Source: a virus. From it: a DNA stretch of 56,823 nucleotides. The DNA lies in the IMG/VR virus record IMGVR_UViG_3300046804_004556, positions 1-56,823 of that record. One strand, written 5' to 3'. Positions 1 through 6,540 of this stretch are shown piece by piece. Both the position numbers and the translations under genes were made by a program. Within the stretch, counting starts at the first letter, position 1. Each line of letters opens with the position of its first letter. The notes under the pieces were generated by a model. That model was not told where the DNA came from. It did no database searches and worked only from the letters and a program-made list of their open reading frames with translations.

Positions 1-152
1 AGTTCTATCTCTTGTAAGTGGAATGCCAGTTGTCGTTGCGGTAGTACAGTTAGTGTATATATTACGGTGTACTTGTTTCCCTTCTTTATCCACTTATTTG
101 GAGGTATTTCTTTTGGTCTGTTCTTATCGTTTATGCATGTACACTCTATCAT
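1..152 (-). CDS. Hypothetical phage protein, C-terminus cut by window edge
   Basis: An open frame starts with ATG at 150-152 and runs off the left edge after about 50 codons. The protein starts MIECTCINDKNRPKEIP and continues with a charged, strand-rich stretch (WIKKGNKYTVIYTL). The pattern 'cys-hydrophobic, DKNRPKEIP, WIKKG-Y-V' resembles small SH3-like phage proteins that I recall from Bacteroidota phages; that likeness is from memory. No enzymatic motif is visible. The start follows an A-rich leader. Confidence 0.6.
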   Translation of the reverse strand, partial: MIECTCINDKNRPKEIPPNKWIKKGNKYTVIYTLTVLPQRQLAFHLQEIE

Positions 153-207
153 TGGTCTTGTCTGGATTATTATATTATACTTTTCTTATTCTTTTTATCT
201 CTATTGC

Positions 208-402
208 TTATTGTATTATCCTTCTGTCTTTGTCTATTATTGCTCTGGTTGGTATCTTAGCTTCATCAACTTTAAATTGTGCATATGAATGTTCATAGTA
301 ACCTGCATCATTAGTTTGAATTTTATCTACACCATATATTCTAACTCGCTCTAGTAAACTCAACTCCCTTTCTTCAATCTTCAATCCCCCACCGTCTACC
401 AT
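208..402 (-). CDS. Small hypothetical protein
   Basis: About 64 residues (73 if the ATG at 429 is used), charged, with no family recognised. All ATG starts overlap the end of the preceding gene (stop at 374), so the true start could also be a TTG just after a GGGGGA or AAAGGGAG run. I chose the ATG at 402 as a compromise. The C-terminal half (VRIYGVDKIQTNDAGYYEH) looks like a folded strand-rich domain. Start uncertain. Confidence 0.45.
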   Translation of the reverse strand: MVDGGGLKIEERELSLLERVRIYGVDKIQTNDAGYYEHSYAQFKVDEAKIPTRAIIDKDRRIIQ

Positions 403-562
403 ACTCTTCATCGGTTTTAACCATATCAATAAACTCGTCCTTGGTCATTCTTCTTGTTTCAATATTATATCCTTCATACTGAAATGTCTTCTCTGCATTA
501 TGGTTGCTATTCCAATACAACTCATACGCCTTATCAATCATCTGTTGTTGTTCTTTATTCAT
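374..562 (-). CDS. Small hypothetical protein
   Basis: 62 residues starting MNKEQQQMIDKAYE. The ATG at 562 overlaps the TGA of the upstream gene as ATGA and is preceded by GAAAAGTT, the leader common in this genome. A longer in-frame extension to 676 lies inside the neighbour and is not used. The sequence is a helical, acidic/aromatic mix (FIDMVKTDEEYGRRWG). No known domain recognised; probably a member of the co-transcribed small-gene cassette. Confidence 0.6.
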   Translation of the reverse strand: MNKEQQQMIDKAYELYWNSNHNAEKTFQYEGYNIETRRMTKDEFIDMVKTDEEYGRRWGIED

Positions 563-771
563 AACTTTTCTATTTCTTGTTTTACTAGATCCCAATGGGT
601 TGGTTTGGCCGGTCCCTTTACGGTACACAGCTGTAGATACTGTCTCTTCAACATGCGTGCTGCGGCTGTGGCGCACTGCTTGGTGTTGTGCTTTATGTCT
701 TCTGTTGTGTTGCCTCCTGCGTAGGGAAGAAACGTCTGGAATAGTTCTTCTGCTTCTTCTTTTGGTGTCAT
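559..771 (-). CDS. Small helical phage protein, paralogue of its upstream neighbour
   Basis: 70 residues, helical, starting MTPKEEAEELF. It ends in HWDLVKQEIEKL, nearly the same as the end of the gene at 768-1073 (HWREVKQEIEKL). Both share the plan 'helix, Gly/Asn-rich loop, K-x-C-A helix, W-x-x-VKQEIEKL'. The start overlaps the upstream stop as ATGA. I recall similar proteins with a C-A-x-x-A/V-D-E-I helix in Flavobacterium phages; the function is unknown. Confidence 0.65.
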   Translation of the reverse strand: MTPKEEAEELFQTFLPYAGGNTTEDIKHNTKQCATAAARMLKRQYLQLCTVKGPAKPTHWDLVKQEIEKL

Positions 772-1073
772 AGCTTTTCTATTTCTTGTTTTACTTCTCT
801 CCAATGTTGGATTAGATCTAACAGTACGCTTCCTCTCACGTCCAAATCTCTTATGTCCATGTTTAGCGTATTGATTATCTCGTTTGTTGTCATTATGGCA
901 CACTTCTTTCCTTCGTCCCATCTGTCGTGGATGTTGTTGATGCCCGTAAAACCTCCGTTGTTCGGCAACGAGAGATAGAACTTGTGCAGCAGCTCCCTCG
1001 CCTTTTGCTTGGCAGGGTTTGCTTCCTGTGTTTTATTGTTGGCTGCAAGCCATTCCTCTTCTGTTAGTTTCAT
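768..1073 (-). CDS. Small helical phage protein, tandem paralogue
   Basis: 101 residues. The N-terminal EEWLAANNKTQEANPAKQKARELLHKFY is followed by a glycine/asparagine loop, a CAIMTTNEIINTL helix and a terminal VKQEIEKL. The last 8 residues and the surrounding DNA are shared with the gene at 559-771, so the pair is best explained by tandem duplication and divergence. Start at 1073 overlaps the upstream stop (1070-1072) by the ATGA arrangement. Function unknown. Confidence 0.65.
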   Translation of the reverse strand: MKLTEEEWLAANNKTQEANPAKQKARELLHKFYLSLPNNGGFTGINNIHDRWDEGKKCAIMTTNEIINTLNMDIRDLDVRGSVLLDLIQHWREVKQEIEKL

Positions 1074-1228
1074 TGTTCTGGTTTTAATTTGGCTATTTCT
1101 TCGTTTAGTCTCTTTACTTCCGCAATCACGTCGTCTCCGATCTCGATCTTGGCCATCGCGCTCAAGTCTACCACTTGGCTCATAAGCACGTCTATCAATT
1201 GTTGTTGTAGTTCTTCTGTCTGTGTCAT
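1070..1228 (-). CDS. 52-residue helical protein
   Basis: Read directly: ATG at 1226-1228, TGA at 1070-1072, protein starting MTQTEELQQQLIDVLMSQVV and ending EEIAKLKPEQ. It is glutamine/glutamate-rich, wholly helical in character, and may form a coiled coil. It is placed exactly between two supported genes, overlapping the next start as ATGA and lying 17 bases from the previous stop, which supports it as real despite its length. No family recognised. Confidence 0.6.
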   Translation of the reverse strand: MTQTEELQQQLIDVLMSQVVDLSAMAKIEIGDDVIAEVKRLNEEIAKLKPEQ

Positions 1229-1245
1229 ATTATTCGTTTTCAATT

Positions 1246-2025
1246 TTATATTCTGTTGTAGTCGTCTTCTATCCTCACTATGTCGTCCTCTCCAAAGTAT
1301 GTGCCCGTCTGCACTTCTATGAATACCAATGGTTCCGATTGTAAGTTCTGCACTCTGTGTTTAGCTCTCAACGGCAAGTAACAACTCTCTCCCGCTTCCA
1401 CCACTTTGATGTCCTCTCCGATTGTAACGTGAGCCGTGCCCGCTATCACGATCCAATGTTCCGATCTTTTGTGATGGTACTGCAACGATAACCTGCCACC
1501 CGAATTAACTGTTATTCTTTTTACTTTGCAATTGTCTGCGTCTAAGAGAACTTCGTAGTGCCCCCACGGTCTAGTCTCTATCGTGTTGCTTGTTTTTGCT
1601 GTTCTATCAAAACTTGCATTCTCTGCAGGTTTTGGCACCGTCTTGAAGTGGTATTGGCAAGTATGCTTGCTGTGTGGTATGCGGCACTTGTTCAAATCGC
1701 AGATCAATCCCTGTCCCACTCCGACGGCGTGTAGCAGCATTTGACAGTTGGAACAGGTCGGCTCTTCCGCTTCCAACAGCTTCTCGATCTCTCTGTAGAG
1801 AGCGGCTATCTCCCATTTCTGTGCCTTTACGTGTTGGTTCTTGTACTGTTGGACACGGCGTAACTCGCTGTCGAGTTCGTCGGGGGCCGGGACGTTTTCT
1901 TTCGCGGGCTCGCTTTGAGTTTGCTCTTTGTACCATTCGATAGCGTGTAGGAATGCTTGTCTGTTGGATTCCATTAGGTATTTGCCTGCTTCGTGCTGTA
2001 TTGCTTCTTCTAGTGTTTGATTCAT
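1246..2025 (-). CDS. UVR-like motif protein fused to a ManC-type mannose-6-phosphate isomerase cupin
   Basis: 259 residues in three parts. Residues about 51-86 (LRRVQQYKNQHVKAQKWEIA and following) resemble a UVR motif of the kind repeated in phage proteins. Residues 91-123 hold five Cys (C91, C94, C109, C114, C123), possibly a metal knuckle. Residues 150-259 match the type II mannose-6-phosphate isomerase cupin found at the C-terminus of ManC: RPWGHYEVL, RLSLQYHHKRSEHWIVIAGT and FGEDDIVRIEDDYNR. That domain interconverts fructose-6-P and mannose-6-P. The nucleotidyltransferase half of ManC is absent. Local base composition is much richer in G+C than elsewhere. It may feed the GDP-mannose to GDP-fucose route at 48-50 kb; that link is inferred. 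Confidence 0.85.
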   Translation of the reverse strand: MNQTLEEAIQHEAGKYLMESNRQAFLHAIEWYKEQTQSEPAKENVPAPDELDSELRRVQQYKNQHVKAQKWEIAALYREIEKLLEAEEPTCSNCQMLLHAVGVGQGLICDLNKCRIPHSKHTCQYHFKTVPKPAENASFDRTAKTSNTIETRPWGHYEVLLDADNCKVKRITVNSGGRLSLQYHHKRSEHWIVIAGTAHVTIGEDIKVVEAGESCYLPLRAKHRVQNLQSEPLVFIEVQTGTYFGEDDIVRIEDDYNRI

Positions 2026-2029
2026 AACT

Positions 2030-2242
2030 TTACTTTTTTGGATCGTAGTTTACTGTTGCGAATCCCTCAGATGCTTTGATTTTGTTCTGTATCTCTTCTA
2101 CTGATTCTGTTACCGTTATTGTGAAGTGATTGAATAGGCACACAGCAGTTGTATCTGTTGGTAATGGATCAAGTGCTACTATCATCATAGGATTTACTGC
2201 TATCTCTCCGCCTGAATTTTTTGTTAGTGCTATAAACTTCAT
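2030..2242 (-). CDS. FlbD-like small protein
   Basis: 70 residues. The plan MKFIALT, then a Gly-containing turn, EIAVNPMMIVALDPLP, T-V-L, and finally VTESVEEIQNKI resembles the small beta-rich FlbD family (named for a flagellar gene neighbour) that also occurs in phages. In a phage it is unlikely to concern flagella; its role here is unknown. It follows the cupin gene by four bases. Family call is tentative and from pattern only. Confidence 0.6.
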   Translation of the reverse strand: MKFIALTKNSGGEIAVNPMMIVALDPLPTDTTAVCLFNHFTITVTESVEEIQNKIKASEGFATVNYDPKK

Positions 2243-2257
2243 AACTATTGTTTTTGA

Positions 2258-2638
2258 TTATTCTGTTTCGTATTCGTACATTACACCTGTGTCGTAAAGT
2301 ATGGCGTATAACATATGTGTTGATACTTCTGGTTTAAACTTCTTCATCATGAAGTGACATTTCTCTCCATTACCGTTGACGCACTTCCAAGTAAATGTTA
2401 CGTGGTCATCGTATGTTGTTTTCTCGTAATCGTCGTAAGTCTTAAATTTGTATGTGCCAATTGTGATATCCCAATCTTTCATGATTACAAAAAAATCCGT
2501 TGGGTAACTAGACGATACTGTCTTCCATTCTGTTCCAGTCCATTCTACTTTGGACGCTCTAATTACTTTGTTGAAGTCTTGAGAATAGCTGAATAGAGTT
2601 GTGAGTAGACTAACTACTATGAGAGATAACTTTTTCAT
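2258..2638 (-). CDS. Exported protein with signal peptide
   Basis: 126 residues starting MKKLSLIVVSLLTTLFSYSQ: basic n-region, hydrophobic core, then SYSQ, a cleavage end typical of Bacteroidota signal peptides. The mature part is strand-rich (WTGTEWKTVSSSYPTDFFV, DDHVTFTWKC) with two cysteines that could form a disulphide. There is no lipobox, so a periplasmic protein is likely. In a phage, such proteins may act at the cell envelope, for example in exclusion of other phages; that is speculation. No family recognised. Confidence 0.65.
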   Translation of the reverse strand: MKKLSLIVVSLLTTLFSYSQDFNKVIRASKVEWTGTEWKTVSSSYPTDFFVIMKDWDITIGTYKFKTYDDYEKTTYDDHVTFTWKCVNGNGEKCHFMMKKFKPEVSTHMLYAILYDTGVMYEYETE

Positions 2639-2648
2639 GTTTTAATTA

Positions 2649-2843
2649 TTATTTTTTAATATCGAATGTTGCGTTGTGATGTATCTTTATCTGATCCGAT
2701 CTGTAGTGTCTGACTATTCCGCCTTCGCAGAGCACTACGCACCATATATCGTTTTCAAAAGATCCTCCGTTTGTTACGTATATGGCGTATCCATCTTTAG
2801 TACCTTCTACTGTTACCGGAATAGGATTCTTGAATTCTAACAT
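2649..2843 (-). CDS. Small hypothetical protein
   Basis: 64 residues, beta-rich, with GYAIYVTNGGSFENDIWCVV followed by an RHYRSDQIKIHHNATFDIKK tail. This looks like a single small beta-barrel domain of the kind common among accessory phage proteins. No family or catalytic motif recognised. It sits 10 bases downstream of the next gene's frame in the same co-directional run. Confidence 0.6.
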   Translation of the reverse strand: MLEFKNPIPVTVEGTKDGYAIYVTNGGSFENDIWCVVLCEGGIVRHYRSDQIKIHHNATFDIKK

Positions 2844-2873
2844 GGTTTGTTTTTATCTGGTTCCTGTGTCCCA

Positions 2874-3128
2874 CTATGGCTGATGGATATCGAACCATTT
2901 GGCGTGTTTGGATTGGGTTTCTTTTATCGAATGATTGATACACTTGACTATGAAGTAGTGTCTGTTGGGTTCCTCGTCTCTACTGACAAACGCGTCGAGT
3001 ATTATGTTCGCGTAGTTTGGAAATTTGGTTGTAGCCACTGTTTTGGGATCTGATGTGTCGCCGCTATCGGGATCTATATCTATGTATTGAACGTCCCATT
3101 TGTAGTCCATTTTCTCTTCTCTTTGCAT
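2874..3128 (-). CDS. Small hypothetical protein
   Basis: 84 residues. The start at 3128 is chosen because it carries the genome's ATAAGTTATG leader; an alternative ATG at 3110 has a purine-rich AGAGAAGAG just upstream. The sequence mixes acidic loops (DIDPDSGDTSDPK) with strands (HYFIVKCINHSIKE). No domain recognised. Confidence 0.6.
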   Translation of the reverse strand: MQREEKMDYKWDVQYIDIDPDSGDTSDPKTVATTKFPNYANIILDAFVSRDEEPNRHYFIVKCINHSIKETQSKHAKWFDIHQP

Positions 3129-3143
3129 AACTTATTATTTTGT

Positions 3144-3380
3144 TTACGATGTGAGTGTTACAGATGCACCAGGAAATTGAGTTATAGGTGCAGTAGTCGT
3201 AGTCCATTTATTTAATTCAGATCTCTGTGTTTGATTATCTGATTTTTCGTCCTCTTCGTAAAGATCTATCACTTTGATTATTTTCTTTAATAAAGCGGTA
3301 GTATCTGAATGCATTACTTGAGCTAACGGATCCGACATTACTGTGCTTTCGATTAGTTTCTTTAGCGTTTGTATTTTCAT
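3144..3380 (-). CDS. Small hypothetical protein
   Basis: 78 residues from ATG at 3380 (MKIQTLKKLIESTVMSDPLA). The N-terminal two thirds are helical; the C-terminus is Thr-rich and low in complexity (WTTTTAPITQFPGASVTLTS). A longer frame to 3434 overlaps the DUF5522 gene and lacks a leader, so it is not used. Function unknown. Confidence 0.6.
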   Translation of the reverse strand: MKIQTLKKLIESTVMSDPLAQVMHSDTTALLKKIIKVIDLYEEDEKSDNQTQRSELNKWTTTTAPITQFPGASVTLTS

Positions 3381-3385
3381 AATCT

Positions 3386-3544
3386 TTATTTTGTTTGTGT
3401 ATTTCCTTTTGTGTGTTTGGGTTTGTAAGGACAATTTCTACATTTGTTACCGCAACACTTACCACGCTCTGTCAGATATACAGAGGTGAATACAAACTTA
3501 CCATCTTCTATCGTATAATGAATATTCTCTACTAACTTAGACAC
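3386..3544 (-). CDS. DUF5522-like cysteine protein, GTG start
   Basis: 52 residues: V(M)SKLVENIHYTIEDGKFVF, then LTERGKCCGNKCRNCPYKPK. The CCGNxCRNCPY block is the signature of the DUF5522 family, small proteins thought to bind a metal through clustered cysteines (four here, as CC-x3-C-x2-C). No ATG is available; the frame is closed by an upstream TAA, leaving GTG at 3542-3544 as the only standard start, after an AATATAAAAACT leader. The biochemical role of the family is unknown to me. Confidence 0.75.
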   Translation of the reverse strand: MSKLVENIHYTIEDGKFVFTSVYLTERGKCCGNKCRNCPYKPKHTKGNTQTK

Positions 3545-3549
3545 AGTTT

Positions 3550-3681
3550 TTATATTGCTCCTACAAATTTAAGCGCTTTATAAAAGACGTACAAAGAAAA
3601 TACTGACATACATATTGAGAATACAATTATTCCGTACGACAGTATCAATTTAATTATTCTTATCGATTTTTTGATATTCAT
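3550..3681 (-). CDS. 43-residue membrane protein
   Basis: Read directly: ATG at 3679-3681, TAA at 3550-3552. The protein is MNIKKSIRIIKLILSYGIIV followed by a Phe/Val-rich stretch ending FKLA-type residues (LKFVGAI). It has a basic N-terminus and one long transmembrane segment, so N-in topology is likely. It fits exactly between its neighbours. Small single-span proteins like this are common in phages; no specific role can be given. Confidence 0.55.
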   Translation of the reverse strand: MNIKKSIRIIKLILSYGIIVFSICMSVFSLYVFYKALKFVGAI

Positions 3682-3693
3682 GTTCTTTGTGAC

Positions 3694-3900
3694 TTATTCT
3701 TTTTCTTTTTCGGCAGCTTCGATCTGTGGTTTATATATACCATGCACCATGGACATCCAAAGGGCACTACACGAGAAATAAGACAACACGGTTATAATGT
3801 CGATGTACTTACACATAAACTGAAAGGATAAATTTAGTGTAATCATACCAACAAAAGTGATAACGTTTCTCGTGTGTCTCACTTCGTTCATGAAATGCAA
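3694..3900 (-). CDS. Two-span membrane protein
   Basis: 68 residues with two hydrophobic segments: VITFVGMITLNLSFQFM and IITVLSYFSCSALWMSMVHG. The tail is charged (QIEAAEKEKE). The start is taken at 3900, three bases after the upstream stop; ATG codons at residues 1 and 4 are both possible. A role in lysis or envelope modification is possible but unsupported. Confidence 0.6.
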   Translation of the reverse strand: MHFMNEVRHTRNVITFVGMITLNLSFQFMCKYIDIITVLSYFSCSALWMSMVHGIYKPQIEAAEKEKE

Positions 3901-3902
3901 TT

Positions 3903-4121
3903 TTATAGAGACTTACGAATGTCTTCTACAGTCTTCTTTATACTTGTTGATAAAGCCTTTACATCGAATTTAGCATTCTTAGTGGCCTCAGCAACAGCTT
4001 TATCCATTGCCGCTTCTATGGTTGTAAGACTTTTCTCTATTACTTCCGAATTTGTCTTGATTGATGCATTCAATTCATCAAGACTACTCTTCATTGATTT
4101 TGTTATTTCTGTAAGTTTCAT
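3903..4121 (-). CDS. Helical coiled-coil protein
   Basis: 72 residues, MKLTEITKSMKSSLDELNAS and onward, rich in Lys, Glu, Ala, Ser and Ile with heptad-like spacing and no Cys, Trp or Pro. It probably forms one long amphipathic helix. It resembles phasin-type or small chaperone-like helices only in a general way. It lies immediately downstream of the M15 endolysin and upstream of two membrane proteins, so a part in a lysis cassette is possible. Confidence 0.6.
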   Translation of the reverse strand: MKLTEITKSMKSSLDELNASIKTNSEVIEKSLTTIEAAMDKAVAEATKNAKFDVKALSTSIKKTVEDIRKSL

Positions 4122-4154
4122 GTTTTTTTATTAATACATATGTGAGATATTCGA

Positions 4155-4571
4155 TCAGATCTTGCTCAATTGAAAATGCATGCCGTCTTTTCTAGTCCAT
4201 GTACCACCCCATTCAAAACCAGCATCTGTAAAACATTTGACGAAATCTGTTGAAAGAGTTGGAGTTTTTCCTAATTGATTCCATGCAGCATTAACATCTA
4301 TTGCTATACCCCAAGAATGAAGGGACATAGAAGACAAGCCACGTTTCTTTCTGATATTGAAACATCCGTCCCATGTTTTGAGTTCTGAGATCTTTCCTGT
4401 TTTTATCAGATTCTCTAATGCTTTCGAAAGAGGTTGAATAAGATCTCTATTACAATACAATTTTTTGGGAATTGCTCCCACTTCTAAATAACCTGGTATA
4501 TCCCAAACCGTCATATTGGTTTCTTTTGTGGGATCACCATATTTTTTTAGACACTGTGCTGATGTTACCAT
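4155..4571 (-). CDS. M15-family peptidoglycan endopeptidase (endolysin)
   Basis: 138 residues. The zinc-peptidase M15 (VanY/L-alanyl-D-glutamate endopeptidase) motifs are present: SLHSWGIAIDVN gives His85 and Asp92, and FEWGGTWTRKDGMHFQ gives the last ligand His132. This family cuts the peptide stems of peptidoglycan and is a common single-domain phage endolysin; the length is normal for the family. No signal peptide is visible, so a holin is needed for export. The small membrane proteins just downstream are candidates. Confidence 0.88.
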   Translation of the reverse strand: MVTSAQCLKKYGDPTKETNMTVWDIPGYLEVGAIPKKLYCNRDLIQPLSKALENLIKTGKISELKTWDGCFNIRKKRGLSSMSLHSWGIAIDVNAAWNQLGKTPTLSTDFVKCFTDAGFEWGGTWTRKDGMHFQLSKI

Positions 4572-4707
4572 TTTCTTCTGTTTTTATTTGTTTTTGTTTA
4601 GGTGGTTCGTATCGAGATTTGATCCATTCTTCGAATGGAATTTCTGGCTCAAATGCTTTCACGAATCTTTCTTGTTTCCATTTTTCTATTATGATTTCCC
4701 AGTCCAT
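4534..4707 (-). CDS. Small hypothetical protein
   Basis: 57 residues from ATG at 4707 (MDWEIIIEKWKQERFVKAFE), Trp/Glu-rich with an EWIKSRYEPPKQKQ tail. The frame overlaps the start of the endolysin gene by 38 bases, a sign of translational coupling. The start is one base after the upstream stop (4709). The upstream in-frame extension lies within the neighbour and is discarded. Function unknown. Confidence 0.55.
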   Translation of the reverse strand: MDWEIIIEKWKQERFVKAFEPEIPFEEWIKSRYEPPKQKQIKTEENGNISTVSKKIW

Positions 4708-4708
4708 G

Positions 4709-5002
4709 TTAATCTTGAGCATATTCTTTTGTATCGGGAAAACAACTCTTAAGCACAGCGACGTCTGCGTCCATAACATCCAACTCAGATTCGCCTATTG
4801 CTATAGTCTTTACTTCGTAACACACTTTCATTCCATCTTGTCCAAATATCTTAAGCCACATGTTGTGTTCAGGATGAGTTGTTAATTCTGCATCTCTCAA
4901 AGATATTCTGTATTCGTTATTGTCTTGTGTCTTAGTGTGGATCTGTTGACTGTATCTAACTATCCAACCATTTTCTGTTTTATGTAGTGTTCCGTCTTGC
5001 AT
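4709..5002 (-). CDS. Conserved hypothetical phage protein
   Basis: 97 residues: MQDGTLHKTENGWIVRYSQQ, then DAELTTHPEHNMW, ending LDVMDADVAVLKSCFPD. It is strand-rich. Proteins with a 'GTLxKTxxGWxVxY' start and a C-terminal acidic section recur in Bacteroidota phages as I recall; no function is known. ATG overlaps the last base of the upstream stop. Confidence 0.65.
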   Translation of the reverse strand: MQDGTLHKTENGWIVRYSQQIHTKTQDNNEYRISLRDAELTTHPEHNMWLKIFGQDGMKVCYEVKTIAIGESELDVMDADVAVLKSCFPDTKEYAQD

Positions 5003-5271
5003 TAGTCTTCTGCTTTTTCGTATGTTTGTTCAAAAATTCCCGGTTTACATGGATAATATTCGCCTTTCACTCCTCTGATTATGTAATCTCTTTCTGTTGC
5101 TGACATCGTTCCTTCGAGGGTCGTTATGTATATTCTACCCAAGAATTTACCCGATCCATCCATTTGTTTCCACACATTCTTTTCAGACCAACTGCATATC
5201 ATATCAGCAGATTCGTTGCTACCATCGAACTGTATGGCTTCTATAACCACAGGTTTTTTTCTGTATTTCAT
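5002..5271 (-). CDS. PGDYG-domain phage protein
   Basis: 89 residues with the widespread phage pattern MKYRKKPVVIEAIQFDG, then TLEGTMSATERDYIIRGVKG and EYYPCKPGIFEQTYE. The family is named for a PGDYG-type turn, which here reads ERDYI. It is very common in tailed phages; the function is not known. It starts two bases after the next gene's frame and overlaps its downstream neighbour by one base. Confidence 0.85.
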   Translation of the reverse strand: MKYRKKPVVIEAIQFDGSNESADMICSWSEKNVWKQMDGSGKFLGRIYITTLEGTMSATERDYIIRGVKGEYYPCKPGIFEQTYEKAED

Positions 5272-5272
5272 A

Positions 5273-5473
5273 TTATCCGTTTTGTAATCTTTCTAATAAA
5301 ACTTTTCTTAATGCATCAGGCATATCTAATCTCTGAAGTTGTTGCAAGATGTCAGTCTTCTCTTCTATTGTTAATTTGCCGTTCTGACTAACACTCGGTT
5401 TTTGTTGCTTGTTTGGATCGTCGAATCCTTGAATAGCTATTTTTTCTACTATCATTTCGTTATTGTTTTTCAT
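5273..5473 (-). CDS. Small hypothetical protein
   Basis: 66 residues. The N-terminal half is polar; the C-terminal half (LTIEEKTDILQQLQRLDMPD and ALRKVLLERL) is a two-helix segment. No family recognised. The start overlaps the upstream gene's end by 14 bases. Confidence 0.55.
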   Translation of the reverse strand: MKNNNEMIVEKIAIQGFDDPNKQQKPSVSQNGKLTIEEKTDILQQLQRLDMPDALRKVLLERLQNG

Positions 5474-5732
5474 TTTCTGAATTTGTTTCTTGTGTATCTG
5501 AAATTAATTGCATCTCTTGTAAATCCATGTCTCTTTGTACCCAATCGGCGATGATACCTCCTTCGTCCTCTTCCCATACATCTTCGTCTCCATTCCATAC
5601 TAAAACAGATGTTTCGTTAGGCGACTCTGTTATAATTATACCAATTTCTTTTCCCGACTCATCTTCTATTTTGCACTGTCTGGTTTCTGACCATGTTATA
5701 ATCTCTGGTAAACTCTTTAATATAAAGTTCAT
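5460..5732 (-). CDS. Acidic hypothetical protein
   Basis: 90 residues from ATG at 5732 (MNFILKSLPEIITWSETRQC). It has strands followed by a strongly acidic stretch (WNGDEDVWEEDEGGIIADWV). An upstream in-frame ATG at 5774 would enter the neighbouring gene and is not used. No domain recognised. Confidence 0.6.
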   Translation of the reverse strand: MNFILKSLPEIITWSETRQCKIEDESGKEIGIIITESPNETSVLVWNGDEDVWEEDEGGIIADWVQRDMDLQEMQLISDTQETNSENEKQ

Positions 5733-5733
5733 T

Positions 5734-5952
5734 TTATTTGTTTTTTGATTTTTTATTGTTATCGATAGATTCATTAACGGTCTCTACAACAGGTTCATTC
5801 GCTTGTTTACGAGAGTAGGTTTTCCATTCAGATTTGGATACGTATTGCCAGTATCCGTCTTTAACAGAGATTTCTGCTGAACTATCAGCCACTCTTTTGA
5901 TTTCTCCTACTGCAACGTGCTTGGTTGGTTTGATTGCTTTTATACACTTCAT
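5734..5952 (-). CDS. Small hypothetical protein
   Basis: 72 residues. The first 50 (MKCIKAIKPTKHVAVGEIKR, then VKDGYWQYVSKSEWK) look like a compact SH3-like beta domain of a type frequent in phage accessory proteins. The last 20 are polar and disordered (NNKKSKNK). Role unknown. Confidence 0.6.
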   Translation of the reverse strand: MKCIKAIKPTKHVAVGEIKRVADSSAEISVKDGYWQYVSKSEWKTYSRKQANEPVVETVNESIDNNKKSKNK

Positions 5953-5953
5953 A

Positions 5954-6253
5954 TTATTTCTTTTTAGCTGCTTTTGTTTTAGTTGTCATTGTTGATGTTG
6001 CAGGTTTTCTACCTCTTTTTGGTTTTTCTACAACTATTTTTGTCTCAATTACAGGTTGATTTTCTAAGTGAGACTTAGCATAATTCTGAAATTCTTCGTG
6101 TTGTGCTTCTGCTTCTGCTAATTTGGCCTTCCAATAATCTATTCTGTCTTGAGTCAATTGGGTTGTGGCTCTGCTTTTGGATCTCTGTACTCCAATGATC
6201 AGTGTTGTAATTGTTGCAACTATGATCGTAAGTAAAACTGCTGATAAAATCAT
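5954..6253 (-). CDS. Membrane-anchored helical protein with basic AT-hook-like tail
   Basis: 99 residues. N-terminal transmembrane segment LSAVLLTIIVATITTLIIG, then a helical, probably coiled-coil part (DYWKAKLAEAEAQHEEFQ), then a lysine/proline-rich tail with KPKRGRKPA, close to an AT-hook core, and TKTKAAKKK. The order suggests a membrane anchor with a cytoplasmic basic tail that could touch DNA. A spanin-like role is less likely given the basic tail. No homologue recognised. Confidence 0.6.
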   Translation of the reverse strand: MILSAVLLTIIVATITTLIIGVQRSKSRATTQLTQDRIDYWKAKLAEAEAQHEEFQNYAKSHLENQPVIETKIVVEKPKRGRKPATSTMTTKTKAAKKK

Positions 6254-6305
6254 GAATTTTTGTTTTTTATGTGATGAATTTCTTTATTTCGCTAAAAAAA
6301 AATAA

Positions 6306-6536
6306 TTATTCTTCGTCTTCTTCTGGATACAATCTATTGATTTCTTCGTATAGATTTTTTACAGCTTCTTCGTCCAATTCTGTATTAAACAATCCTGATT
6401 CTTTTGCCTCTGCCCATTCAGATTCTGTTAATGGTTCAATCTCTTCTAAAATCTCTTTGTTCTCTTCATTTGCATTGTCAATGGCAATTTTCATAGCGTC
6501 TTTAAATGCAACTATGTAGTCTTGATAGTTTTCCAT
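6306..6536 (-). CDS. Acidic small protein
   Basis: 76 residues, very acidic (EEILEEIEPLTESEWAEAKE; tail PEEDEE), all-helical in appearance. Highly acidic small phage proteins can act as DNA mimics or bind host proteins; nothing in the sequence proves this. No family recognised. Confidence 0.6.
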   Translation of the reverse strand: MENYQDYIVAFKDAMKIAIDNANEENKEILEEIEPLTESEWAEAKESGLFNTELDEEAVKNLYEEINRLYPEEDEE

Positions 6537-6540
6537 GAGT

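Noticed and set aside
23-298. Long plus-strand frames near the left edge
   Set aside because: They lie opposite the minus-strand genes at 1-152 and 208-402, are low-complexity hydrophobic and have no fitting leader.
6290-6310. Possible terminator near 6300
   Set aside because: A T-run follows only a short AATAATTATT palindrome, with no G+C-rich stem.
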